NCBI GenBank assembly: GCA_018692315.1
Contig: JABHKC010000164.1
Span: forward strand, 1-64,000
Source: Bacteroidota bacterium
GTDB taxonomy: Bacteria; Bacteroidota; Bacteroidia; Bacteroidales; JABHKC01
Length of the DNA: 64,000 bases
Direction of reading: 5' to 3'
Shown one piece after another: positions 44,550 to 53,580 of this stretch. The translations under genes were made by a program, and so were the position numbers. Below the pieces are notes generated by a model. The model ran no database searches, was not told the DNA's origin, and was given only the letters and a program-made list of their open reading frames with translations. Every line of letters begins with the position of its first letter. Position 1 is the first letter of the stretch.

Positions 44550-45563
44550 TTAACGCCTATTATTTTCATTTCTAAGCTTATCAATTATTTTGGCATCAAT
44601 CCAATAGATATCAGGATGACCGTTTTGGGGACTACACTGATCTGAGTAATATGAAACATAATCTTTGTATGTAACAGGGGTATTAGTTGGAACCTTAAGA
44701 GTCTTTTTCCATGAACTGAAAAACAAATATTTACCATCAGGAGAAACAACCGGGCTATATTCCGTTCCGCTTGAATTAACCTCTTTCCCCATAAATATAG
44801 GCGTATCCCAAACATTATTCTTCTTGAAACTAATATATAGTCCGGTACCTTCTTTTCGTCCCTGACAGTCGAAAATTAAATAATCTCCTTTAGCAGAGAC
44901 AAATACGTCTCCTTCAGAAAAATCATTAATATCTCCTTCAAGTTTTTGAGCAGCTTGAAATTTATTATCAATGAATTCAGACTTATAAATATCAGCTCCA
45001 CCACTTGCATTATTTCTTCCGGACGAGAAGTATAAAGTCCCATCGTTTGTTATTGAAGAATAAAATTCATTTTGTTCAGAATTGATATCTAAAATTTCCG
45101 GTTCTCCCCATTCATCATTCACTTTTACAACTCTCCAAATGTCAAAATTGCTATTTGCTTTTTGGCTTTTATCAACTGGTCTGTTCGACGCAAAAAACAT
45201 GCTTTTACCATCCTGAGAAATGCAGGGATCTACATCCATATATTGACCTCCTGAGAAAGAAACAACTTCTGCTTCGGTCCACTGATTATTTTGATATTTC
45301 CTACATGCAATAGAAACCGGACCTTCAAGGATTCTAACAGAATAATAAAATTCTTTGTAATCATGTGAGTAAATGGAATTAAGCTCAAACATACCTGTAG
45401 AGATAATGCCCGGAGCAAATAATTTGGCTTGAAGTCCGGGTTCCTCCTGTCCGAAGTATCTTCCGCTTAGTAATTTGGATGTGTCATTCGCATTACTGCT
45501 TTGCCCAAAAATGCTACTTAATGATAATAATAAAACGATATTCAGAACAATAATTTTTTTCAT
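44550..45563 (-). CDS. PD40 (WD40-like) beta-propeller secreted protein
   Basis: A 337-residue exported protein with a signal peptide (MKKIIVLNIVLLLSLSSIFG). PD40-type repeats follow: DPCISQDGKSMFFASNRPVD, FYSSITNDGTLYFSSGRNNA, SEGDVFVSAKGDYLIFDCQG and YSPVVSPDGKYLFFSSWKKT. These form a TolB-like propeller. No catalytic domain is attached, and an OmpA tail, often found with such propellers, is absent. Its partner is unknown. Confidence 0.84.
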   Translation of the reverse strand: MKKIIVLNIVLLLSLSSIFGQSSNANDTSKLLSGRYFGQEEPGLQAKLFAPGIISTGMFELNSIYSHDYKEFYYSVRILEGPVSIACRKYQNNQWTEAEVVSFSGGQYMDVDPCISQDGKSMFFASNRPVDKSQKANSNFDIWRVVKVNDEWGEPEILDINSEQNEFYSSITNDGTLYFSSGRNNASGGADIYKSEFIDNKFQAAQKLEGDINDFSEGDVFVSAKGDYLIFDCQGRKEGTGLYISFKKNNVWDTPIFMGKEVNSSGTEYSPVVSPDGKYLFFSSWKKTLKVPTNTPVTYKDYVSYYSDQCSPQNGHPDIYWIDAKIIDKLRNENNRR

Positions 45564-45687
45564 AATACTCTTTATATATTTTATACTAATTCCTTATAGC
45601 TAAGAAAATGAAAATTACTGAGTAGGGTTTGGTGGTTTTTATATGTATTATTTTTTTTTGGTGTTAGTAGATGGCATTTTTACTAGC

Positions 45688-47049
45688 CTAAAATTCGTTG
45701 TACAAATCCTTATTTTCTTCAAATATATTGTACAAAAAGTCTCTGAAATAGCTTTGTTCACTTAAATAGTCAACCATAAAATCTGGAACATTTCCATGAG
45801 CTAAATATGGGTGAATAGACACCCCATGCTTGCTCATATATTTATAATCTTCAATTGAATAATGAATATATAATTCACGAATTAGACCTGTAGGCTTAAT
45901 GTCGTATTTAAAACATTGACCATCTTCTATTATATTTTTTTGATATTCTTGCCATGTCATACCTCCCCAACCTTTTTCAAATCTGAGTTTTTTATCATTA
46001 GTTGTCATAACTTCTACTGTTTTAAATGCAATACCGCAAATTGTATTATCCCAAGTAGAAACTAAGTCATAGAAATAATTATGATTGTCATGAACCTCCT
46101 GTGCCTTGTTGAGAAGTTCGGGTATTATATGACTTAAATTTACATCTTCATCATTTATATCTTCTAATTGATATGGTTCAATCTTTCGTTTTGAAATAAG
46201 GTAATTATCCCTACCAACCTTAAATGGATTTAAGCCAGCCACAATAATAGCATTTTGCAAAAATGGTAATTCTGGATAATTCTGTGATGTAAAAACAAAA
46301 CCGTGTATCTTTTTAGCTTCCATAATTTGAGCCGCATATGAAGAAATTCTATTCATCCTCTTAATCATGTATTCATCAGGGTCCTCTTTTATTTGAGGAT
46401 TCCAGTCTTCATTTTCTTCCCATGTAACTTTAAATACTTCAAAATTCTTTTGCGAGAATGCTGTCTCAGATATATTAATTATGTCCTCAATTGTGGGAAT
46501 CCAAGGTTTTAGCCTTATTGTAGAGACATCATTTTCATCATATGTTGGGATATAAGCAAATACAGGTTTTGCATCAAAAAGGAAACTATAAATTGATGCT
46601 TCCCTTACTATTCTCTCTTCCATTGGAGAAATTAATACGAAATGAATATCATCATTTGTCATAGTTGGAAAAACTGCCTGTATATGAGACGCGTACCCAA
46701 ACAACTCTGTAAAAGCCTGCCTTTCTGTCTGCCTACTCTTTTTAATTTCAATTATTGACAACCCTGATACTCCATCAATAGTTCCTAATAAATCAGCGCG
46801 GATAGTACTATCTCCATCTTTTTTCAATGGAACTTCACAACCTATTAAGTTTAAACCAAATAGTCTATCATATAAACTCTTGTATCTATCAATAATTTCA
46901 TTGAATAAAACTCTTTCAGGAGTTCTGGTTAGAATAGTTTCTTCAGTATCATCAAATGTAATTTTTTCTGGAAATTTGACATGTTCAATAAGTTCATACC
47001 ATATGTCTCGATTCTCCCATAGGTATGTTTGTATTTGATGTTCTGTCAT
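45688..47049 (-). CDS. PD-(D/E)XK nuclease-like protein of unknown role
   Basis: A 453-residue soluble protein. Its N-terminal third carries a plausible PD-(D/E)XK core: an acidic residue in STIRADLLGTIDGVSG, then LSIIEIKKSRQTERQAFTEL with the E-x-K pair near residues 117-119. The remainder is unrecognised. Such proteins occur in restriction and other defence settings, but no methylase or helicase is adjacent. Upstream lies a direct repeat and a toxin-antitoxin module. A stand-alone defence nuclease is possible; that is inference. Confidence 0.6.
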   Translation of the reverse strand: MTEHQIQTYLWENRDIWYELIEHVKFPEKITFDDTEETILTRTPERVLFNEIIDRYKSLYDRLFGLNLIGCEVPLKKDGDSTIRADLLGTIDGVSGLSIIEIKKSRQTERQAFTELFGYASHIQAVFPTMTNDDIHFVLISPMEERIVREASIYSFLFDAKPVFAYIPTYDENDVSTIRLKPWIPTIEDIINISETAFSQKNFEVFKVTWEENEDWNPQIKEDPDEYMIKRMNRISSYAAQIMEAKKIHGFVFTSQNYPELPFLQNAIIVAGLNPFKVGRDNYLISKRKIEPYQLEDINDEDVNLSHIIPELLNKAQEVHDNHNYFYDLVSTWDNTICGIAFKTVEVMTTNDKKLRFEKGWGGMTWQEYQKNIIEDGQCFKYDIKPTGLIRELYIHYSIEDYKYMSKHGVSIHPYLAHGNVPDFMVDYLSEQSYFRDFLYNIFEENKDLYNEF

Positions 47050-47077
47050 AGTACGATTGTATTTTGTTTGCTGCTAA

Positions 47078-47205
47078 CTAACTAATATCCACACCATATT
47101 GCCACATATTTGAAATATCCCCAATAAACAAATCATATTCAGTTTGTTTAAAATCAAATATTTGAATATTTCGTTTCATAACAGTCAGTTGCATATATTT
47201 GTTTA
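47078..47205. repeat. Direct repeat flanking the HigBA-type module, copy 1
   Basis: About 128 bp, closely matching 47951-48075. Shared runs include ctaatatccacaccatat, gtttgtttaaaatcaaat, atttgaatatttcgt and gtcagttgcatatat. It lies between the antitoxin and the nuclease-like gene. Confidence 0.85.
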
Positions 47206-47517
47206 AGCTATTTCCAAGTGGGAATCTGTATCAAAATCAATTGTCATTTTTACTTTTGCTTTTAATGCATTAAAAACTTTCATGATTGTCGATAATCTAA
47301 CATCTTTCGTATTGTTTTCAATTTTAGAAATCTGTGATTTTTGAACCCCAACAAGTTCTCCTAATTGTTCTTGAGTTAGGTGTTTTCCTTTCCTTGCTTT
47401 TTTAAGCATATCTCCAAGGATATCTAATTTAAGTTCAAATTCAAATTGTACTCTATCTGGCGAACCTTTTTCTCCAATATATTTATTTGTCAATTCTTCT
47501 AATGTGTACTTTTTCAT
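47203..47517 (-). CDS. XRE-family HigA-type antitoxin
   Basis: A 104-residue protein with a clear HTH_3 domain at about 33-95 (HLTQEQLGELVGVQKSQISK near the centre). It follows a HigB/Gp49-type toxin reading frame with a 4-bp overlap, the normal toxin-first HigBA order. It should bind and neutralise the toxin and repress the operon. The toxin frame is broken, so only the repressor part is likely to act now. Confidence 0.88.
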   Translation of the reverse strand: MKKYTLEELTNKYIGEKGSPDRVQFEFELKLDILGDMLKKARKGKHLTQEQLGELVGVQKSQISKIENNTKDVRLSTIMKVFNALKAKVKMTIDFDTDSHLEIA

Positions 47518-47861
47518 TTTATTATCCTAATTTTTTCTTTAAAATATTGTTCCCTAATCTTTTCAGCTTTTTCAATCTCTGACTTTGGTGTTTTTTGAGT
47601 CTTTTTAATAAATCCATGAGTTGCAACAACAAGGGTTTCTGTCTTTTCTGTTTTGTCCCAAAATGCAAAAAGTCGGATTTGCTTAGTCAGGAATTTCGTC
47701 CTGTATTCCAAAATATTCTCATTCAGTTTTTTAAATAGTTAAGGATCAGTAACATTTCTTGATTTCCAAACATTATATAAAACCTTTTTTCTTGTTTTAT
47801 CGTCAAGAGTATCGAGAAATTCTTTTGCCCAATCTAAAAATATTATTGCATACTTTAGCAT
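47514..47861 (-). pseudogene. HigB/Gp49-type toxin interrupted by one TAA
   Basis: From the ATG at 47861 the frame reads MLKYAIIFLDWAKEFLDTLD, continues to NVTDP, hits TAA (complement of 47739-47741, codon 41), then continues without frameshift as LFKKLNENILEYRTKF, RLFAFWDKTEKTETLVVATH, GFIKKTQKTPKSEIEKAEKI and so on to about 115 residues. These blocks match Gp49/HigB-type mRNA interferases over the family's full length. The single stop splits it, so the toxin should be inactive unless it is read through. The antitoxin start overlaps its end. Confidence 0.85.
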
Positions 47862-47950
47862 TCTATCATTTTTTTTCAAAGATAAGTAATATTTCCCTAT
47901 TGGGAAACTTTATTTTGAGCAGAAAATATTTTTACAATTTTGTGTAATCA

Positions 47951-48075
47951 ACTAATATCCACACCATATCGCCAATTATTTGACAATCCCAAATACACAA
48001 ATCATATCAAGTTTGTTTAAAATCAAATATTTGAATATTTCGTATCATATAAGTCAGTTGCATATATCTATTTTT
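47951..48075. repeat. Direct repeat flanking the HigBA-type module, copy 2
   Basis: About 125 bp matching 47078-47205 in the same orientation, offset about 873 bp. It lies upstream of the toxin frame. Together the two copies bracket the whole module. Confidence 0.85.
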
Positions 48076-48129
48076 TGCGAATTTATTAAAAACTGTAGAA
48101 TTTGAATGTTTGATAAATCTTATCTATAT

Positions 48130-49299
48130 TTATTTCAGAATTTCTATTCCGAGAACTGTACATGCAAAACGAAGCAATTTTTTGCAATCGCCCGGGCAAA
48201 TTAGGTGATGATTGCCAAGGGGGCTGTTTTGCAGCAAATTAACTTCATTTTGTGTAAGTTTAACTTCAATCTGGGTACGGCAAGCTGCATCGGATTTTGG
48301 CCGGCCTATTATCTTTGCTGTTGTAATAAACGCTTTACTCAGCTTTCTGTCGAAACGAAAGATAGTAATCAAATCGTCCTTAAAATTTCCCTGAATAGCT
48401 GTGCCTAAGCCTGTTTCAAAATGTGATTTTACAGAAAAGTCTGAAACTAAATCCGGAGCAATTGTACAATGCGAAAACACGCAAACTTCATCAGAAACCT
48501 TATTAGTATTGGCAATCCAGGGAATTATATCACTCAGCTCTTTACAAAGCATCATTCCTGCAATTGCTGTAAGGTCGCCTTCGCAACCTGCAGGAATTCC
48601 ATCATTATTGAATTTTGCCAGCGGCAAACATGCGGTAACTTTATCTTTCATCACCATAGGAAAACACTCCACAGTGATTGCATCCAGATTCCTTTTTTTA
48701 ATGATAGCTGTTAACAAACCACTTACTTTTCCTGTTTCAGTAAGGTCAATATCTGACTTGCCTGAAAATGTATCAAAAAATGAATCTGAAGCTTTGAACT
48801 TAGAAAAATGCTCTGTTTCGCTCCATGGTATTACACTAAGCTCAATTCCTAATTTTTCGGAAAGTCTGCCAGCAGAAATATTGGAAGCAACAAGCCAATC
48901 AGAAATCTGGCCTATCAAACCCAGCTTTTGCCCTTTCAGCTTTTTCAATGCTTTTTTTACTGTAAAGAAATCCTTAAGAATTGATTTAGTAAAGGCATCC
49001 TCTTCGTCTAAAAGCATGGAAGGGATATTTATCTCGTTCAGCAATGCCTTGACTTCGCTTGCTGAAGCATATGAATTGTTGTGCTGCGAACCAATCAGTA
49101 GATAGAAATGTCCGGTGGAAACTTGTTTCAAAGCGAGGCGCTCAGTACCACCTGTGAGGAAAAAAAGTACATCAGGGCTGTTTTCGGTGAACAAAAAGTT
49201 TTCGGGGGCTATTAGTTTTTCAATTCGTCTGCCGGCACTTTCAAGTAGAGCTGCCGGTGAAGCATGAACTGCAAGACGCTTAATTTTTAGTTTTGTCAT
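48130..49299 (-). CDS. L-fucose/L-arabinose isomerase-like protein
   Basis: A 389-residue cytoplasmic protein. Its C-terminal half resembles the fucose/arabinose isomerase-like family: ITVECFPMVMKDKVTACLPL, GIPAGCEGDLTAIAGMMLCK, VFSHCTIAPD and a final NHHLICPGDCKKLLRFACTV. It is shorter than true L-fucose isomerase, so it belongs to the short uncharacterised branch. The substrate is unknown. It sits beside a GH2 glycosidase gene, which fits sugar use. Confidence 0.72.
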   Translation of the reverse strand: MTKLKIKRLAVHASPAALLESAGRRIEKLIAPENFLFTENSPDVLFFLTGGTERLALKQVSTGHFYLLIGSQHNNSYASASEVKALLNEINIPSMLLDEEDAFTKSILKDFFTVKKALKKLKGQKLGLIGQISDWLVASNISAGRLSEKLGIELSVIPWSETEHFSKFKASDSFFDTFSGKSDIDLTETGKVSGLLTAIIKKRNLDAITVECFPMVMKDKVTACLPLAKFNNDGIPAGCEGDLTAIAGMMLCKELSDIIPWIANTNKVSDEVCVFSHCTIAPDLVSDFSVKSHFETGLGTAIQGNFKDDLITIFRFDRKLSKAFITTAKIIGRPKSDAACRTQIEVKLTQNEVNLLQNSPLGNHHLICPGDCKKLLRFACTVLGIEILK

Positions 49300-49337
49300 A
49301 AATGTTGAGTTTTAAGTCCTAATATGTCAGGCGTTCT

Positions 49338-49526
49338 TTATTTTGTCTTCTTTATTTTACTTATCAGGTATTTTAAATTAAAAATCATGGATAAAACAAA
49401 GATTAGAATGATTGCAAAAACGAGAAAACGATTATTATTTAGGAAAAAATAATTGATTATGAAAGTCGAAAATCCAATCAGCATAAAACTCTGGCCGATA
49501 ATTAATAATAAATTGTCTTTTTTCAT
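49338..49526 (-). CDS. Small two-TM membrane protein
   Basis: A 62-residue protein with two hydrophobic segments (LLLIIGQSFMLIGFSTFII; LVFAIILIFVLSMIF) and a Lys-rich tail (KYLISKIKKTK). Unrecognised. It is preceded by the same roughly 90-bp leader as the GH2 gene, the main reason to think it is real and co-regulated. Confidence 0.6.
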   Translation of the reverse strand: MKKDNLLLIIGQSFMLIGFSTFIINYFFLNNNRFLVFAIILIFVLSMIFNLKYLISKIKKTK

Positions 49527-49564
49527 TTTAATTGTTCTTATTTAAGGTTTAGGTATTTTGTTTT

Positions 49565-49659
49565 CTTGAAATAGCTCAATCTATATTATTCATACTCAAT
49601 TTATTATTAAATCAGACATCTTCGGGTTTTAGTGCAAATTTAGTGATTTGTTTTTTTAA
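49565..49659 (-). promoter_or_regulatory. Shared leader/promoter block, copy 1
   Basis: About 95 bp closely matching 52268-52360. On the minus strand it starts with a candidate -7 box TAAATTTG (complement of 49635-49642), followed by cccgaagat and gattgag. It lies upstream of the small membrane protein gene. A fragment of the dispersed repeat end (tcagcagtttcttgctgc) is at 49750-49767. Confidence 0.65.
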
Positions 49660-49796
49660 TACTTTTTTTAGTTCGACATATTTTGAAATGTAAATATGAG
49701 AAAAATATTTAATAAGCAATTATAAGAAATATTTGAAAGTTAAGCATAAGTCAGCAGTTTCTTGCTGCGTTTGTTTCCTTTGGTAGGGTGGGTGTT

Positions 49797-52223
49797 TTAT
49801 TGTTTTAGCGATGATATTAATATCTTTTCTTTTTTGAGCTGGTCTCCGGAAATCTTTAATTCAATATCTCCCGCTTGGATAGATGACTGAATCAAAACAA
49901 CCAATTTGCCATTAAATGCTTTCATAGTAGGTTTATGAAAAATCTCCAAAGAAGTGGCATCACCATTACAAGATGCCCGGAATTTGCCATTTCCTTTTAC
50001 TTCAAAATACAATCTGTTGGAAGCTTTTGGGCAAGGATTTCCATTTTTATCAACAATAGTGGCAGTTACATAACTCAAATCCTTGCCATTGGCTTTAATC
50101 GACAGTCTGTCAGCTTCAAGTTTAATATGATGTGGTTTGCCGGCAGTTACAACTGTTTTTTCTGCAACTACTTCCCCCTGATCATTGTGTGCAACCACTT
50201 TTAATGTTCCCGGCTCATAATTTACATCCATCCACATCAACCTATATCGGTTTAACTTAGACTTATCACTTTTTTTTTGGATGCCCCAGCTTTTACCATT
50301 AATAAATAATTCGGCACTATTATAATTTGTATAAACAAAAACGGGAATAGTATCACCATCGCGTCCTTCCCAATTCCAATGTGGAAGAATGTGCAAGGTT
50401 TCATCTGTAGTATTCCAACGACTGCGATACAAGTAGTACCTGTCTTTTGGTAGTCCAGCGAGATCACATATTCCAAAATAGGAACTACGGGTAGGCCAGT
50501 AAATAATATATGGTGTAGGTTCTCCCAGATAATCGAAGCCAGTCCATACAAATTCGCCAATTACCCAAGGTTTATCATCCTGCAGAATAAAATCATCTTC
50601 AGGAATATTTGACCAATTACAATATTCAAGATCATATGAAGAACATTGTAAATCAGGGTAGGTTTTCCCGGACTCATTTACAACAGGAAATTTGTAAACA
50701 CCTCTTGAACTTACAGTTGACGCTGTTTCAGAACCTAAAAGAATACCTTGGGGAAATTTCTCATATGCTTCCTCATACAAGTGTGAGCGATAATTTAATC
50801 CCGGAACATCTAAAATAGCTCCAAAGCCATTTTCCAAAACCGCCTTAACCTGATCCATTCCAACGGTAACCGGCCTTGTTGGATCTTCTCTGTGAAAAAC
50901 ATCCTGAAGCCATTTTAATCTTTTCACTCCTTCGTTGCCCCATTGGTCCGGAACCTCATTTCCTGCACTCCACATAACAATGCAAGGATGATTGCGTGTT
51001 GTACGAACTAAATTCACAAGGTCTTTTTCAGCCCAATCATCGAAATACAAACTGTAGCCGTTTTTCACCTTAGGTATTTTCCACTCGTCAAAACTTTCCG
51101 CCAGAAACAGAAAGCCCATTTCGTCGCACAACTCTAACTGTTCAATGGAAGGCATATTGTGAGATGAACGTATAGCATTGCAGCCCAAATCTTTCAGAAT
51201 GGTCAATTGTCGTTTTAGTGCCGCTCTATTAACAGCCGTACCAATAGGCCCCAAATCGTGATGCAAACAAACTCCCTTGAATTTTGTTTTTTGTCCGTTA
51301 AGCTCAAAGCCATTTGTTGCTGTGTATTTGATTTCACGTATTCCGAAACGCACAAGCTCAGTATCTTTTAAAACATCGCCTTGATAGAGTTTTATTTCAG
51401 CAGTATATAAATATGGACTTTCCAGGCTCCAAAGCTTTGGGTTTTTAACTGCAATATTTTGTTCTATTTCGTCGGCAAATCTTTGGTCTGCTATGTTTTC
51501 GGCCACTATATTCCCATCTTCATCTCTAATAAAGGTGGTGATACTGACATTCTCGCCTTGTAGCTGAGTGCAGATATTTATTTTAGCAAGATCTTCAGAA
51601 ATGAATGGGGTTGTGATAAAATGCCCCCAATGTTTGAAACAAACTTTGTTTTTAACAATTACTCTCACCTTACGATACAATCCGGCGCCAGGATACCATC
51701 GAGAAGAAAATGCCTGGTTTTCTAGGCGGACGGCAATTACATTCTGCATTCCCTCATGTATGTAATCAGAAATGTTGAAATAAAAGTAGCTGTAGCCATA
51801 AGGTCTGTTGCCCACTTTTTTACCATTCACAAATACTTCAGCATTGCTCATGGCTCCGTCAAAGGTAAGTAAAGCTTGTTTTGCATTGTTAAAATCAGGC
51901 AGGCTTAGGTTAGTGCGATACCAACCCACGCCAACGAAAGGTAAAGCTCCGGTTCTACCGGTTTTTTCTAAGCTTACTTTTTCGCCGTTTTGTTCTATTT
52001 CAACTATTTGTTTGTCTATCTCCTTGTCGAAAGGTCCGTAAATAGCCCAATCGTGGGGTATCGTAACTGATTCCCATTCAGTATCATCAAAATCAGTTTG
52101 CGAGGCATATACATTGTCTCCCTTATAAAATTTCCATAAATCAAGCTCTTTTACTTCTGTCTGAGCATAAGTATTTGAACAATAAACCAATAAGATCAGA
52201 AGGAAAATTTTACTAAGTTTCAT
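49797..52223 (-). CDS. GH2-family glycoside hydrolase (beta-galactosidase-like)
   Basis: An 808-residue exported enzyme with a signal peptide (MKLSKIFLLILLVYCSNTYA). GH2 sandwich domain (DTEWESVTIPHDWAIYGPFD; GVGWYRTNLSLPDF), immunoglobulin-like domain, then TIM barrel. The acid/base Glu is in VMWSAGNEVPDQWG (about 421), the nucleophile Glu in WVIGEFVWTGFDYLGEPTPY (about 556). A DUF4982-like domain and a C-terminal Ig-like domain follow. It removes beta-linked sugars, probably galactose, from polysaccharides. No SusC/SusD genes are in the window, so it is not part of a visible utilisation locus. Confidence 0.93.
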   Translation of the reverse strand: MKLSKIFLLILLVYCSNTYAQTEVKELDLWKFYKGDNVYASQTDFDDTEWESVTIPHDWAIYGPFDKEIDKQIVEIEQNGEKVSLEKTGRTGALPFVGVGWYRTNLSLPDFNNAKQALLTFDGAMSNAEVFVNGKKVGNRPYGYSYFYFNISDYIHEGMQNVIAVRLENQAFSSRWYPGAGLYRKVRVIVKNKVCFKHWGHFITTPFISEDLAKINICTQLQGENVSITTFIRDEDGNIVAENIADQRFADEIEQNIAVKNPKLWSLESPYLYTAEIKLYQGDVLKDTELVRFGIREIKYTATNGFELNGQKTKFKGVCLHHDLGPIGTAVNRAALKRQLTILKDLGCNAIRSSHNMPSIEQLELCDEMGFLFLAESFDEWKIPKVKNGYSLYFDDWAEKDLVNLVRTTRNHPCIVMWSAGNEVPDQWGNEGVKRLKWLQDVFHREDPTRPVTVGMDQVKAVLENGFGAILDVPGLNYRSHLYEEAYEKFPQGILLGSETASTVSSRGVYKFPVVNESGKTYPDLQCSSYDLEYCNWSNIPEDDFILQDDKPWVIGEFVWTGFDYLGEPTPYIIYWPTRSSYFGICDLAGLPKDRYYLYRSRWNTTDETLHILPHWNWEGRDGDTIPVFVYTNYNSAELFINGKSWGIQKKSDKSKLNRYRLMWMDVNYEPGTLKVVAHNDQGEVVAEKTVVTAGKPHHIKLEADRLSIKANGKDLSYVTATIVDKNGNPCPKASNRLYFEVKGNGKFRASCNGDATSLEIFHKPTMKAFNGKLVVLIQSSIQAGDIELKISGDQLKKEKILISSLKQ

Positions 52224-52267
52224 GACATATCTATTTCATTGAATTTTTCGATATTCTCTTTTTTAAT

Positions 52268-52360
52268 CTTGAAAAATCTCAATCTAAATTATTCATAATC
52301 AATATTTAATTAAATCCGAAATCTTCGGGTTTGAGAGCAAATTTAGTAATTTGTTTTTTA
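52268..52360 (-). promoter_or_regulatory. Shared leader/promoter block, copy 2
   Basis: Matches 49565-49659. Candidate -7 box TAAATTTG (complement of 52338-52345) lies about 115 bases before the GH2 start codon. The leader could form a small hairpin, ccgaagatttcgg. The -33 box is not clear. Confidence 0.65.
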
Positions 52361-52483
52361 AAGAAACTTCTAAAAATGCAAATTTCTTCGTTGTTTCAAA
52401 ATTTCAAAATCCTCATTTACAAAAGTAAACTGCGGTTTCAAAATTTCTTACCCCTTGAACTTTACTATTTTTAAAGATCCCTT
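52360..52483. mobile_element. MITE-like repeat, copy 2
   Basis: About 124 bp, matching 41469-41589 through most of its length (tgcaaatttcttcgttgttt, ttgaactttactattttt). The terminal repeats are weaker here. It lies immediately upstream of the GH2 promoter block. In 52484-52643 I see nothing further. Confidence 0.8.
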
Positions 52484-52643
52484 TAATTCTTTTAGCAAGT
52501 CTGAGTTTTCTAACAGTAGCTCTTACTTGAAGCAGTGGGTGAGCCAAAAGTAAGATTTAATGGAACTAAGACAAAGAAGTTTTTTTCGATACTTATTTTG
52601 CTTAATTAATTACTATGTACGAGAACCGTTCACTTATAAGTGT

Positions 52644-53318
52644 TCATTTTTCAAATAGATCAATTCCCTGTTCAACAAACTTAATGACTTTATAAAAAGG
52701 TAATTCGTAATTTGAATCCTCTCTTACTGCATTAATATAATCATAAACTACTGCTCTTGTATTAAGCTCAATTTGATTTAGTCCTTCTTGCAGTATCATT
52801 GAAGCAACTATATATGTATTTGTCATCAGTTTATCATGATTAAAATCGATATATGGATTCGGTTCCACCTTTGTAATTCTATAATACTCCTCATCTCCAT
52901 CTTCAAACATTGGATGAACTCTCATTGAGGCATAATCATATGCAAGCTTATATAAAAAATTTAACCCGTCTATCTTTAGTTCATTTTTGGGATTGGGCTT
53001 CCTGTAATTATTTGACCGCTTTTTAGCATCAAAATAAGCCTTAGATTGATCCTTCGTAAACTTAAACCTTGGATCTTTTTTTATATCCTTGAATAATTCT
53101 TCTGATTTGGCGTTTTGCAGATACTCATATCCTTAAATCATAGACCATTCTTTGAAGTCCTCATATAATTCATTTCTTGATAAGTAAATTAACTGAATGT
53201 ATCTGTCTAATAAACAGCGGAATATCATCCAAGCTTCATTATAAAGCTTTTGCTTATTTGTTAATTCAATTGAATTTTGGCAATTGAGTTTCTTATATAT
53301 ATATCTTTGTTCCCACTT
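52644..53318 (-). pseudogene. DUF5677-like gene broken by an internal TAA
   Basis: One frame runs from about 53318 to 52644. It reads KWEQRYIYKKLNCQNSIEL ... MIFRCLLDRYIQLIYLSRNE, LYEDFKEWSMI, then TAA (complement of 53133-53135), then GYEYLQNAKSEELFKDIKKD ... LAYDYASMRVHPMFEDGDEE ... VEQGIDLFEK. Both halves look like one DUF5677-type protein, with an Arg-rich helix first and the S-x-x-V/RVHP motif later. Another TAA at 53322-53324 lies just upstream and the start is not found. The family call is tentative; the reading-frame continuity is direct. Confidence 0.6.
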
Positions 53319-53494
53319 ATCTTACTGCCAATTTGGTACAAGATAGTGGTTGTGAATATTCTAAAAGATTCAGGTCTACTAATCATCTATTTTTCAATTC
53401 ATTACTTACAACATAAGTCTATGTTCTATTGTACTTGTTCTACCAAATAGGTGGTATAAACACAATTGCTTATATATTTCTTTATATCTATATA

Positions 53495-53562
53495 TTTAGT
53501 TCAATCCCGATTTTCTTAAGGACTATGCCCGGCTTAATTGTTTCTCGCTGCTTTAATATTCT
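53495..53562. repeat. Dispersed repeat end fragment, copy C
   Basis: Contains tttagttcaatcccgatttt and ttgtttctcgctgcttta, matching the right ends of copies A and B. No gene in 53319-53580. Confidence 0.6.
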
Positions 53563-53580
53563 TACTTGCTCTGCACAGTT

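Noticed and set aside
47514..47711. Short TTG-started frame as an independent gene
   Set aside because: It is the C-terminal part of the HigB-type frame; the upstream half is in the same frame after one TAA.
47739..47741. Reassigned TAA codon
   Set aside because: Many intact genes in the window end in TAA at the expected family C-terminus, so TAA is a working stop codon.
47078..48075. Integron cassette with attC sites
   Set aside because: The repeats are of suitable length but the inverted 7-bp core sites are not found and no integron integrase is in the window.
48401..49105. 234-residue plus-strand frame
   Set aside because: It is the shadow of the isomerase-like gene on the opposite strand; Ser/Leu-rich with no domain sense.
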